NCBI RefSeq assembly: GCF_014138625.1
Contig: NZ_JACJHY010000005.1
Location: 1 to 64,000, forward strand
Direction: 5' to 3'
Length of the DNA: 64,000 nt
Origin: Aminobacter ciceronei
Lineage (GTDB): Bacteria > Pseudomonadota > Alphaproteobacteria > Rhizobiales > Rhizobiaceae
In this document: in pieces, positions 44,291 through 53,220 of the stretch
Layout of the letters: every line of letters begins with the position of its first letter
Position numbering within the stretch: position 1 is the first letter of the stretch
Program-made: the position numbers and the translations under genes
Notes under the pieces: model-generated
The model's input: the letters and a program-made list of their open reading frames with translations, nothing else
Database searches by the model: none
What the model was told of the DNA's origin: nothing

Positions 44291-46482
44291 CAATCGGTCC
44301 GATCGAGCTCGAAATCATCCGCCACCGACTTGAAGCCATCAACGCGGATGCAGGCGAGACGCTGGTCCGTGTCTCGGGTTCGCAGATCGCCTCCGAGGCG
44401 AGTGATTTCAACACCGCGATCATGACGGCCGACGGCACCGTGATCTCGTGCAGCAAGTTCATTCTGGTGCAGTCGACATCGCTCAACCTTATCGTTCGCG
44501 ACATCCTCGATCGCTATGGCGAAAACCCGGGTATTGGTCGCGGTGACCAGTTTCTTACCAACGATCCCTATCTCGGGACGCTGCATCAGCCCGATGTGAC
44601 GCTGGTGGCACCGATCTTTCACGGCGACAGGCTGATTGCCTGGGCGGGGTCGACGGTGCACGAACCGGATGTCGGCGGCCCGGTCAGTGGCGGCTTCAAC
44701 TATGCAGCCCGCTCGATCTTCGACGAAGCGATCCCGATCCCGCCGGTCAAGATCGTCGAGGCAGGCAGCGTCCGCCGCGACATCGAGCGCGACTACCTTG
44801 CCCGCACCCGAACACCCGAGCTCAACGCGCTCGATTTGCTCGGCCAGATCGCGGCGAACCGCGCATCCGAACGTCAGGTGCTGGAACTCTGCGCCGCCTA
44901 TGGCACCGATGGTCTCGTGCACGCGATGGACAGGCTGCTTGCTTCGACGGAGGCAGCCTTCCGGCGCCGCCTCATTGAGCTGCCAGATGGCATTTGGCGC
45001 GAGAACTCGTTCATTCAGCATGAGCAGCGTAGCGGCGCCGACTATTTGCCGAACCAAGTCTACGCCGTCCGCCTCGCCATGGCCAAGGCAGGCGACAAGC
45101 TCAGCTTCGACTTCACCGCCAGCGACGACCAGGCTCCTGGCGCGGTCAACTCCACCTATCCGACGCTGGCCAACTTCACCATGGCGGCGGTGCTCGTCCA
45201 CATCTGCCAGGGCCTGCCCTGGATGCCCGGCGCCATATGGCGCACCATCGACATACATACTCGAAAGGCTTCGATCGTTGATGCCGAGTGGCCGGCCGGC
45301 GTCGCGATGAGCACAGGCACCTCGGCACAAGCGATCCGCAACTGCGTCAGCGGTTGCCTCGCGCGCCTGCTCGACGGATCGGCGGCGCATGCGCACATGG
45401 CCATGGCCTCGTCGCAGTCCTCGGGCGCCGGCGGCATGTCGATTTCGGGACACCGGCGCGACGGCACCCCGTTCACCACGCTGTTTCTGGATGAGCTGAG
45501 CGGCGGCGGCGGCGCCACCGTCCGTGCCGACGGGAGCGACACGTCGGGTACGGCGACGTCGCCGGGCGCGACGCCGTCGAACCTCGAAACCAACGAAGCA
45601 TACTATCCCGTGCTCTATCTGACGCGCCGCGAGTTGGCCGATTCCGGCGGTCCCGGCATGCGACGCGGTGGCGTCGGCGCAATGCATGCCTATCGCCCGC
45701 ACCAGACCGACCGATCGATCGCACTCTTGTCCATGGCGCAAGGCTTGCAGCATCCGGCGACAATGGGCGCAGCAGGCGGTGAACCCGGTTTGCCCAGCGG
45801 CTTCGCCATCATGAGTTGTGACGTGCCGGTGGCCGTTTCAAGCGGCTGGGCGGAGCTTGCTGATGCCACTGATTTTCGGCTGCCCGATGCTGCAACCAGG
45901 CTCTATCCGGATCAGATATTGGTCACGTCCTCGCAAGGGGGCGGCGGCTTTGGCGATCCGCTCGAACGCGATCCGGCTGCGGTTGCCATGGATGTGCTCG
46001 ATGGTCTCGTCAGTGTGGGCAATGCCTTGCGCGACTTTGGCGTGGTCCTGCGTCTCGACGGCGACCAGGTAGAGATCGACCGTGACGCGTCAGAGGCCGC
46101 GCGAAAAGCACGGCTCAAGGTTCGGCTCGGCGGTCGCGATCCGCGCACGATTGAAGGTCCGGTCAGCGGACGTCGCCTGTCCAGCCATTTCCGGGCCGTC
46201 GCAGTCTCCGGTGGCGAGCAGGTCGTATGCGCCGTCTGCGGCCATGGTATCTGCGACGCTGGCGAGGACATCTACGCATCCCTTGCCGTCCATGAAGCCG
46301 TCGCCGGCGAGCGATCAGCCATCACCGACCGCTATCCCGGCAGCGAACGCTTCCGCATCCGCCATTTCTATTGTCCCGGTTGCGCCCGACAGGTCGACGT
46401 CCAGGTCGCGCTTTCAGGCGATCCGGTGCTTGAGGCGATTGAATTGCCGTTTCCCCGCAATCCGACAGAGACAAGACCATGA
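44287..46482 (+). CDS. hydantoinase B-like protein with acetone carboxylase gamma-like tail
   Basis: Protein of 731 residues. Residues 1-550 are HyuB/AcxA-like: IELEIIRHRLEAINADAGETL, FLTNDPYLGTLHQPDV, STYPTLANFTMAA, LETNEAYYPVLYLTRRELA, TSSQGGGGFGDPLERDP. The C-terminal 90 residues add Cys pairs CAVC (648, 651) and CPGC (696, 699) in RHFYCPGCARQVDVQ, resembling the gamma subunit of acetone carboxylase. So two subunits seem fused. Coupled to both neighbours by ATGA overlaps. Family is sure, reaction inferred. Confidence 0.85.
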   Translation: MTIGPIELEIIRHRLEAINADAGETLVRVSGSQIASEASDFNTAIMTADGTVISCSKFILVQSTSLNLIVRDILDRYGENPGIGRGDQFLTNDPYLGTLHQPDVTLVAPIFHGDRLIAWAGSTVHEPDVGGPVSGGFNYAARSIFDEAIPIPPVKIVEAGSVRRDIERDYLARTRTPELNALDLLGQIAANRASERQVLELCAAYGTDGLVHAMDRLLASTEAAFRRRLIELPDGIWRENSFIQHEQRSGADYLPNQVYAVRLAMAKAGDKLSFDFTASDDQAPGAVNSTYPTLANFTMAAVLVHICQGLPWMPGAIWRTIDIHTRKASIVDAEWPAGVAMSTGTSAQAIRNCVSGCLARLLDGSAAHAHMAMASSQSSGAGGMSISGHRRDGTPFTTLFLDELSGGGGATVRADGSDTSGTATSPGATPSNLETNEAYYPVLYLTRRELADSGGPGMRRGGVGAMHAYRPHQTDRSIALLSMAQGLQHPATMGAAGGEPGLPSGFAIMSCDVPVAVSSGWAELADATDFRLPDAATRLYPDQILVTSSQGGGGFGDPLERDPAAVAMDVLDGLVSVGNALRDFGVVLRLDGDQVEIDRDASEAARKARLKVRLGGRDPRTIEGPVSGRRLSSHFRAVAVSGGEQVVCAVCGHGICDAGEDIYASLAVHEAVAGERSAITDRYPGSERFRIRHFYCPGCARQVDVQVALSGDPVLEAIELPFPRNPTETRP

Positions 46483-46934
46483 CAGCCATCCCTTTGCCCT
46501 ATGCTGACGATCCCGACACGGCGGGCTTCTGGGACGCGGCACGCGAGAGTCGCCTCGTCGTCCAGCGCTGCAAGGCCTGCGGCCATTGTCAATTTCCACC
46601 ACATCCGTTCTGCGCCGCCTGCGCCCATGCCGAGACGGAATGGGCCGAAACGTCCGGTCGAGGTTCTGTCTGGTCGTACGGTGTTGCGCATGGTCCGACG
46701 CTGCCTGGTTTCCAGGATGTGGTGCCGTATCCAATGATCGTCGTCGAATTCGAAGACCATCCGCATATCCGCATGGTCGGCAGCCTGGTTGCGGCACCCA
46801 ACGCTGCCATCAACAGCGTACCAGTTTCGGCAATCCGCATCGGCATGCCAGTCGACGTCACCTTTGCTGCCGTCTCCGACGACATCACCCTGCCGCGCTG
46901 GATGCCGCGCGTTTCCGAGAGCCTGAAGCCATGA
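46479..46934 (+). CDS. DUF35 zinc-ribbon/OB-fold protein
   Basis: Protein of 151 residues. The zinc ribbon has C31-x2-C34 and C45-x2-C48 (RCKACGHCQF, FCAACAH), followed by an OB-fold (GRGSVWSYGVAH, YPMIVVEFEDHP). DUF35 proteins pair with thiolase-like enzymes and hand over acyl-CoA substrates, as in PhlACB and ChsH2-Ltp2. Its partner is the next gene, overlapping by 4 bp. Confidence 0.92.
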   Translation: MTAIPLPYADDPDTAGFWDAARESRLVVQRCKACGHCQFPPHPFCAACAHAETEWAETSGRGSVWSYGVAHGPTLPGFQDVVPYPMIVVEFEDHPHIRMVGSLVAAPNAAINSVPVSAIRIGMPVDVTFAAVSDDITLPRWMPRVSESLKP

Positions 46935-48094
46935 GCGATATGATCTCCCTCAAGGACCGGACTGCGATTGTCGGTATTGGCGAGACCGCCTTTGGCAAGG
47001 CCATGGTGCAAAGCGAGGAGCAGCTTGCCTGCATGGCGATCAAGGCGGCGCTCGACGACGCCGGCATCTCGCCGTCGGAGGTCGACGGCCTCTGCTCGCT
47101 CAATATGGAGAACGTCTTCCAGCACGACATCGCGCGTGATCTCGGCATGAAGGAGGTGACCTATTATTCGCAGATGCCCGCCGGCGGACATGGCGGCTGC
47201 GGTACCGTCGGCCATGCGGCCATGGCGATTGCCACCGGCCAGGCCAAGGTGGTCGTCGGCTGGCGCTCGCGCAAGCGGAGCGGCCGTGCAAGCCGTGTCT
47301 GGGCGCAACTGGAGCAGCGCATTCAGGGCAGCCGTGACACCTGGCTGAGACCCTGGGGCATCATCCGGCCTGTCGACGAGGTCGGCGTGATGTACACCCG
47401 CTATATGCACGAATTCGGCGCCACCCGCGATCATCTCGCCAATGTCGCATTGGCGTTCCGAAGCCATGCCAACCGCAATCCCAAGGCCTTCATGCATGCC
47501 AAGCCGATGAGCCGCGAAGACTATTTCGCAGCGCGCTGGATCAGCGAGCCGCTTTGCCTATTCGATTGCTGCCTCGAGACGGACGGCGCGATCGCCTTCG
47601 TCGTCACAGCAGTGGATCGCGCCAGGGATTGCCGCAACAGGCCCGTCTACGTCCACGCCGCAGCCCAGGGGTTCGATGGCGGCAGCGCCATCCTTGCCAA
47701 CTACTTCACGGCCGATCCGATGCGCTCGCAGGCTGCGACCTGCGCGAAGTCCCTGTGGCGCCAGAGCGACTTCCGCGCTGCCGACATCAAGGTGGCGCAG
47801 TTCTACGACGCCTTCACGCCGGAGGTGTTCTTCACCCTCGAAGGCTACGGCTTCTGTGGGCGAGGTGAAGGCGCTGCCTTCACCGAGGATGGGGGCGTCG
47901 CGCTCGGTGGACGCCTGCCGGTAAACACCGGCGGCGGCAGCCTCTCCGAGGTCTATCTGCATGGTTTCAACATGATCACCGAAGGCGTGAAGCAGATGCG
48001 CGGCACCTCCACCGGTCAGGTCGAGCAAGCCGACTGCTGCTTCGTGAGCTCGAGCGATCTGGGCCCGACCTGTGCGGTCGTGTTGCGCAACTGA
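46931..48094 (+). CDS. SCP2-thiolase-like (lipid-transfer-type) protein
   Basis: Thiolase-fold protein of 387 residues. AIVGIGETAFGK opens the domain. GGHGGCGTVGHAAMAIATG places a Cys at 90, about the position of the nucleophile. The classic GHP histidine motif is replaced by NTGGGSLSEVYLHGFN (from 332), as in the Ltp group, whose DUF35-bound members perform retro-aldol cleavage rather than thiolysis. It could therefore be an acyl-CoA aldolase or acyltransferase. Coupled to the DUF35 gene. Confidence 0.87.
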   Translation: MSDMISLKDRTAIVGIGETAFGKAMVQSEEQLACMAIKAALDDAGISPSEVDGLCSLNMENVFQHDIARDLGMKEVTYYSQMPAGGHGGCGTVGHAAMAIATGQAKVVVGWRSRKRSGRASRVWAQLEQRIQGSRDTWLRPWGIIRPVDEVGVMYTRYMHEFGATRDHLANVALAFRSHANRNPKAFMHAKPMSREDYFAARWISEPLCLFDCCLETDGAIAFVVTAVDRARDCRNRPVYVHAAAQGFDGGSAILANYFTADPMRSQAATCAKSLWRQSDFRAADIKVAQFYDAFTPEVFFTLEGYGFCGRGEGAAFTEDGGVALGGRLPVNTGGGSLSEVYLHGFNMITEGVKQMRGTSTGQVEQADCCFVSSSDLGPTCAVVLRN

Positions 48095-48107
48095 GAGGGG
48101 GGCATTG

Positions 48108-48905
48108 ATGCACGATACCATTGTCTGGATCAGCGGCGCGACGCAGGGTGTGGGCCTCGGGCTTGCTCGCAACGTTCCGTTCAAGAATGCCCGCGTCATC
48201 AATCTGTCGCGTCGGAAGCACCCCGACTATGAGAGCGTCACCTTCGACCTGACCGACCCCGCGTCATGGGATCGCGTCCGTGGGCATTTCATCCGGGAGC
48301 TGGCTGCCTTTCGCGGCAAGCGCGCCATATTCATTCACAACGCATACTATTCCGAAGCGATCGGCGTGGTCGGCAAGGTCTCCTCTGAGACATACGAGAA
48401 GGGCGTTCTTGCCAATCTCGCTGCACCCTTCGTGCTTGCTGAAGCGTTTCTCGACGCTTGTCGTCCCGGCTATGAGGCAGGGCTGGTGATGCTCTCTTCC
48501 GGAGCCGCAGTGGCAGCGCTCGAAGGGCTGGCCACCTACTGTGCGTCCAAGGTTGCGGTCGAACACTGGGTCGAAGTCGTCGCACGCGAACGCGAAAGCC
48601 GCGGCGGAACCGGGCCATGGGTGGTGGCGGTACGGCCGGGCGGCGTCGATACGCCGGCCCTGCGCGCGGCAGCCGAAGTCGATCCCGAACTCTATCCGCG
48701 CGTGGCGAGCCTCAAGCGCAACATTCCAAATCGCGTCGACATAGACACGGCGGGCAGACGGATCTGGGCAGCACTGCCGCCGGCTCCGGATACCGCGGTC
48801 ATCTCATTCGCCGAGCCGCCTGATGACCCGGCATTCCAGTTTGGTGGTCCGCGCATAAGGCAACTCGCCGGGTCGAGCTGGAAGCTGGTCTACGACGCGG
48901 GCTGA
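48108..48905 (+). CDS. short-chain dehydrogenase/reductase
   Basis: SDR of 265 residues. ISGATQGVGLGLAR (8-21) is the cofactor loop (GxxxGxG). IFIHNAYYSEAIG replaces the usual NNAG. Catalytic Ser in VMLSSGAAVAAL and the YxxxK motif in TYCASKVAVEHW are present. WVVAVRPGGVDTPALR follows. It would oxidise or reduce a hydroxyl/keto group of the pathway intermediate. The ATG at 48108 follows gaggggg, a strong ribosome site, 13 bp after the thiolase-like stop. Confidence 0.9.
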   Translation: MHDTIVWISGATQGVGLGLARNVPFKNARVINLSRRKHPDYESVTFDLTDPASWDRVRGHFIRELAAFRGKRAIFIHNAYYSEAIGVVGKVSSETYEKGVLANLAAPFVLAEAFLDACRPGYEAGLVMLSSGAAVAALEGLATYCASKVAVEHWVEVVARERESRGGTGPWVVAVRPGGVDTPALRAAAEVDPELYPRVASLKRNIPNRVDIDTAGRRIWAALPPAPDTAVISFAEPPDDPAFQFGGPRIRQLAGSSWKLVYDAG

Positions 48906-48923
48906 CAAGCGCATCGGTCCGAA

Positions 48924-48941
48924 TCCGGAACGCTTTCCGGA
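48924..48941. promoter_or_regulatory. operator candidate, CCGGAA type, site 2
   Basis: tccggaa(cgct)ttccgga, 7-bp perfect arms with a 4-bp spacer, 124 bp before the binding-protein start. Half-sites are those of site 1 (41932-41951) but in the opposite arrangement. Confidence 0.5.
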
Positions 48942-49064
48942 GAGCACGAGGTGCAGGGGCAATGGATCAGGGCGTCCTCTTGCGTCCGTTCGGACGCACG
49001 ACGCTCCAGGAGGTTGCCGACCGGTGGAGGACCGGCGGCGAAAAGAAGCAACAGGGAGGAAGCA

Positions 49065-50090
49065 ATGAAATCTCTATGGAAGAAACTGGCACTCGCCGCC
49101 GCCGTGATCGGGGCAAGCTTCGGCGCCCGTGCCGAAGGCTCCGACGCGCCGAAGCCACTACCGCAGCGTGAGAAGGTGATCGTCGCCATGACCGCCAAGG
49201 TCGAGGCCTACATACCGATGCTGCTTGCCGACCGGATGGGGGAGTTCGACAAGGAGAACATCGACATCGAATACACCTTCGCCAAGTCGAGCGACGGCAT
49301 CGTGCTCCTGTCCACGGGGCGCGCAGACGTGCTCGGCGGCCAGCCGAGTGCGGCCATCTTCAACGCCATTGCCAGTGGCGCAGACATTCGTGTCGTGGCG
49401 CCGCTCTTCGTCCAGTCGCCCGGCTCGAAACAGGGCATCTGGGCCAATAATGCCTTTCTCAACGGCCGCAAATTCACCGTCGACCTGTTCAAGGATCAGA
49501 CGGTTGCCAGCGCCATCGGCCTCGGCTCGACGGCCTCCTACTTCCTGCAGACAGAGCTGGAAAAGGTCGGCCTGTCGCTCAAGGACGTGAAATTCCAGAC
49601 CATGGCTTCTGCCGACATTCTCGTGGCCCTGGAAAACGGTGCCGTCAATTTTGGCTACCTGATCGATTCCATCTGGCAGAAGGCCGACGAATCCAAAGTG
49701 TCTTTGGCCTTCGTCCAGGGGCCTGAGATGTCAGCAGGCTCGTGGAGCTTCGGTCCGCGCCTGCTCAAGGAGCGGCGCGACGTGGGCGAGGCGGTGATGC
49801 GGGCACTGGTGCGCACGACGCGCACCTACCTGCAGGGCGACTACCACGCCAATCCCGCGGTCATGAAGATCATGCTCGAGGAACTGCAACTGCCCGAGGA
49901 GACGCTGAAGAAGGGCGTATCGCTGACCTTCGATCCCAATCTGTACATGCCGGCCGATCTCGCCGCGCGCCTGCAGAAGACCTACGCGCTCATTCCCGAG
50001 GTGCTGTCCTACACCGAATTGATGCCGGAAGACCGTGTCGTCGACCAAGGCTTCATTGCTGCCGCGGGAATTCCCATTCCGGCGAAATAG
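49065..50090 (+). CDS. ABC transporter substrate-binding protein, NMT1/SsuA type
   Basis: Periplasmic binding protein of 341 residues with a signal peptide (cleavage after GARA, near residue 23). VIVAMTAKVEAYIPMLLADRMGEFDKENIDIEY, in two lobes, and SADILVALENGAVNFGYLID are typical of the nitrate/sulfonate/taurine/pyrimidine-precursor family. Probably supplies the SsuC/SsuB-type permease and ATPase at 40143-41832. A gggagga ribosome site precedes the ATG. Its 3' end overlaps the IclR gene tail to tail by 38 bp. Confidence 0.9.
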   Translation: MKSLWKKLALAAAVIGASFGARAEGSDAPKPLPQREKVIVAMTAKVEAYIPMLLADRMGEFDKENIDIEYTFAKSSDGIVLLSTGRADVLGGQPSAAIFNAIASGADIRVVAPLFVQSPGSKQGIWANNAFLNGRKFTVDLFKDQTVASAIGLGSTASYFLQTELEKVGLSLKDVKFQTMASADILVALENGAVNFGYLIDSIWQKADESKVSLAFVQGPEMSAGSWSFGPRLLKERRDVGEAVMRALVRTTRTYLQGDYHANPAVMKIMLEELQLPEETLKKGVSLTFDPNLYMPADLAARLQKTYALIPEVLSYTELMPEDRVVDQGFIAAAGIPIPAK

Positions 50091-50949
50091 GCAGGTCGTC
50101 ATTGGCCCGGTGCAATTCCGCAAGGCGTTGATGCCGGGAAGCTATCTGCCGGAGGGCGGATCCCAAGGCCGCCGTGGCGGGACTTTCCTCGGGATCGGCA
50201 CTGACGAGCCCGACGGCGACCGGAACACGCATGAACTTCGACTGGAAGGGTGCAGCCACTGCGGTAGCCCCTTCCGCCGAGAAGCCGCGGGAGGTGGCAT
50301 AGCCTTGTTTGCGAACCGATCTGACCTTGTCGAGCAACGTGGCCACACTGGCCACGCGCCTTGCCGGCGGTTCGGTGCGAAACATGCGCTTGGCAATCTC
50401 CACCACCACCTCCTGCGGCTTGCCAGACAAAAGCGCCATGCCGGCCGCTGTCGACCAGTCGTAGTCGGTGAAGCCTTCGACATGGACGCCGGCGTGAAAG
50501 TCAGAGCCGGCGATGATCGCCGAGCACTGGACCCAGCGATCGTTCTGCATGCACAGCCATACCGTCAGGCCGGTGTGGCGATGCACTTCGTCCATCAGGT
50601 CGGAGACTGCCGTGCCGCCGAAGAAGGAACCTTCGATGCGCCGGGCCAGAGTGACGATCCGGTAGGAAGGCAGGTAAACCTTCTGACGCGGGTCGAAGGC
50701 GAGGTAGCCGGTGCGCACCAGCGTCTTCAGAATGTCGTCGGCGCTGGAATTGGGAATGGCAAGCGCACGGCTGATCTCGGTCGTACGCGCCGGCCGCGGA
50801 TTGGCCTGGAAGTATTCGAGCACGGACAGCACGCGCAGGCTGGATTTCACCACGCCGCCAGAGCGGTCATTGGTGACGCCCCGCAGCAATTCGTTGGGCT
50901 CCTCGAATCCCAACTCCGCCCGTCTCGCCGTGTTGGCCGCGGTTCCCAT
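50053..50949 (-). CDS. IclR family transcriptional regulator
   Basis: Regulator of 298 residues. The N-terminal winged helix is around KSSLRVLSVLEYFQANPRPARTT, ISRALAIPNSSADDILKTLV; the GAF-like effector domain spans about 100-280 (VWLCMQNDRWVQCSAIIAG, GMALLSGKPQEVV). Start at MGTAANTARR (50949). Divergent from the acyl-CoA synthetase gene. The ligand is probably the substrate or a CoA/acid intermediate of the cluster. Confidence 0.9.
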   Translation of the reverse strand: MGTAANTARRAELGFEEPNELLRGVTNDRSGGVVKSSLRVLSVLEYFQANPRPARTTEISRALAIPNSSADDILKTLVRTGYLAFDPRQKVYLPSYRIVTLARRIEGSFFGGTAVSDLMDEVHRHTGLTVWLCMQNDRWVQCSAIIAGSDFHAGVHVEGFTDYDWSTAAGMALLSGKPQEVVVEIAKRMFRTEPPARRVASVATLLDKVRSVRKQGYATSRGFSAEGATAVAAPFQSKFMRVPVAVGLVSADPEESPATAALGSALRQIASRHQRLAELHRANDDLPISPEWEFPRQQ

Positions 50950-51036
50950 GGCGCTCTCCTCTCCTTGCGCCGGCGTGCCGGCACAGAGCGTTTCGCCGCC
51001 AGTTTGGCACCTTGCCGAGAAGCTGAATTCGGCCAT

Positions 51037-51065
51037 TTGGCCTAGGCCAATCGCCCGGAAATCCG
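51037..51065. promoter_or_regulatory. palindromes before the acyl-CoA synthetase gene
   Basis: ttggcctaggccaa (51037-51050) is a perfect 14-bp palindrome. It is followed by ccggaaatccg (51055-51065), containing cgga-aa-tccg and the CCGGAA half-site seen at the other two cluster promoters. Both lie in the IclR/acyl-CoA synthetase gap. Confidence 0.5.
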
Positions 51066-51087
51066 ACAAACCGAAAGACCCGACATC

Positions 51088-53220
51088 ATGCAGACCATCC
51101 CAAAGGCAATCCAGCACGCCCGCGAAGAACTCGACCGCAGCCTGGTCGATCTCCAGCGCATGTTTCGCAAGAAGAGCGGCATTGCCTATGTCGGCCGTGT
51201 CGACGCGTCGCCGCAAGCGCATAGCTGGTTTCGCCGCTTCGGCGATGACGTGCGGTTTTGCTACGTCAATCCGCGCGGCGGTGAGGCCGGTGGTGTGCCT
51301 GTCTTCACGTCGATGGCGGAGGTGCCTGATCATATCGACCTCGCCGTGGTCAAGGTGGCGCCGGCGATCGTTCCGCAGGTAATCGCCGATTGCGGTCGTC
51401 GCGGCGTGCGCGATGTCATCGTCTTCAGCTCCGGTTTTTCAGAAGTGGGTGCCGAGGGTGCCGCGCTCGAGGCCAAGGTCGCCGAGGTCGCACGTGAACA
51501 TGGCGTGCGTGTCATCGGGCCGAACACCAACGACAACACATTCGAGCAGTTTCCCGTGCCGGAGCATCATCGCGGCGGCCTCGTCGGGTTGGTCACCCAG
51601 AGCGGCTTCAACGGCCGGCCCATCGTCGAAGGCATCGCCATGGGTGCTGCCTTCCGGCGTTGGGTGACGGTGGGCAACGAGGTCGATCTCGAGGTTGCCG
51701 ACTTCATCAACTACTTTGCCCATGATCCGCAGACGTCCGTCATCGCAGCCTATGTCGAAGGCTTCAAGTCGATCGCTAAGCTCAGGCTGGCGCTTGAGGC
51801 TGCCAATGCAATGAAGAAGCCAGTGGTCATGCTCAAGATGGGATCGACCGAGCGTGGTGCGCGCATGGCCGCGTCGCATACAGGCCACCTCGCTGGAGCG
51901 GATGCGGTCATCAACGGCTTGTTCCGGCAGTATGGGGTGATCCGAGTCCGCGATCTCGACGAGTTGCTCGAGACGGCCAACCTGCTCGCCAAGCTGCCGG
52001 CGGGCACCGGCCCGAACTGTGCGCTCTACTCGGTTTCGGGAGGCTCGACGACGCTGATGGCCGAGCTGGCCGACAGCTATGGCGTGAGCTTTCCCGATCT
52101 GTCGCAGGCGACGATCGAAAAGCTCTACGCCTACCTGCCCAACTACGTCACCGTCTCCAATCCGATCGACAATGGCGGCGGCTTTGTCATCGCTGCCCCG
52201 CAGCAGCAGCGTATCGAGGTGCTTGAAGCCATTGCCGCCGACGCAAACGTCGATGTCATCGTGGTCGGGCTGACGGCGGCCCTTGGCCTGCTGTCCGACA
52301 GCTTTGCCGCCGACGTGCTGGCTTTCGCACCACGTTCGCCCAAGCCTGTGGTCGCGGTGTGGGGGTCGGTGCTGACCGACAGTCCCGGCTATCGCGACCT
52401 GGTCAAGTCAGGCGTGCCGATCTTCCGCTCATTCCGCAAATGCTTCCGCGCCATGCGCGCGCACGCTGACTACGAGGCCGCAAAGGCGGCGTTCCGCAGC
52501 CGCTCCTGGGATGCAGCAGCATTGTCGGCCAGCCAGCAAGGCGCGCTGAAGCAGGATGGAATTCTCGACAGCGGACAGGTGGCCGCATTGCTCGACGGCT
52601 CAGGCATCTGCCGTGCTGGCGAGCGCCTGGTTACCTCGTCCTCCGAGGCAGCAGAAGCGTTCGCGGCCTGGGGAGGGCGCGTCGTCATGAAGCTGGCTTC
52701 GCCCGACATCGCCCATAAGTCAGATGCGGGTTTGGTGCTGCTCGACATCGGTGACGCTGTGACTGCCGCAAGCACTTACGAGAGCCTGGTGGCAAAGGCG
52801 AAGACCCATTTTCCGGCGGCTCGGATCGAGGGTGTGCTGATGCAGGAACTGATCGGCACCGGCGTCGAGATGATCGTCGGACTGACGCAGGATCGCGATC
52901 TTGGCCCAACCATCACCGTCGGCGCCGGGGGCATCTATGCCGAAATCCTGAAGGATGCGGCTACGCGACCGTTGCCTGTCGACAAGGACGATATCAGCGA
53001 CATGATCGCCAGCCTGAGGCTCTCCCCTTTGCTCGATGGCGCCCGCGGCGCGGAACCCTCGGACAAGGAAGCCCTTGTCGATCTGGTTTTCAAGCTGGCG
53101 CAACTGGGGCTGGCCGCCGGTTCCGCGATAGCCGAGCTTGACCTGAATCCGGTTATCGTGCTGCCGGACCGGGCTGTGGCTGTCGATGCGCTTGTCATCG
53201 CGGCCAACTCATCGACATAG
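51088..53220 (+). CDS. ADP-forming acyl-CoA synthetase (fused alpha-beta)
   Basis: Acetate--CoA ligase (ADP-forming) family protein of 710 residues. The order is a CoA-binding Rossmann domain (about 25-150), succinyl-CoA-ligase-like domains (about 155-460, with GLVGLVTQSGF and the phospho-His candidate H264 in SHTGHLAG) and a C-terminal ATP-grasp domain (about 490-710, with VVMKLASPDIAHKSDAG and GVEMIVGLTQDRDLGP). It converts an acid, ATP and CoA to acyl-CoA, ADP and Pi. Here it probably activates the acid formed by the HyuAB-like enzyme. Confidence 0.9.
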   Translation: MQTIPKAIQHAREELDRSLVDLQRMFRKKSGIAYVGRVDASPQAHSWFRRFGDDVRFCYVNPRGGEAGGVPVFTSMAEVPDHIDLAVVKVAPAIVPQVIADCGRRGVRDVIVFSSGFSEVGAEGAALEAKVAEVAREHGVRVIGPNTNDNTFEQFPVPEHHRGGLVGLVTQSGFNGRPIVEGIAMGAAFRRWVTVGNEVDLEVADFINYFAHDPQTSVIAAYVEGFKSIAKLRLALEAANAMKKPVVMLKMGSTERGARMAASHTGHLAGADAVINGLFRQYGVIRVRDLDELLETANLLAKLPAGTGPNCALYSVSGGSTTLMAELADSYGVSFPDLSQATIEKLYAYLPNYVTVSNPIDNGGGFVIAAPQQQRIEVLEAIAADANVDVIVVGLTAALGLLSDSFAADVLAFAPRSPKPVVAVWGSVLTDSPGYRDLVKSGVPIFRSFRKCFRAMRAHADYEAAKAAFRSRSWDAAALSASQQGALKQDGILDSGQVAALLDGSGICRAGERLVTSSSEAAEAFAAWGGRVVMKLASPDIAHKSDAGLVLLDIGDAVTAASTYESLVAKAKTHFPAARIEGVLMQELIGTGVEMIVGLTQDRDLGPTITVGAGGIYAEILKDAATRPLPVDKDDISDMIASLRLSPLLDGARGAEPSDKEALVDLVFKLAQLGLAAGSAIAELDLNPVIVLPDRAVAVDALVIAANSST

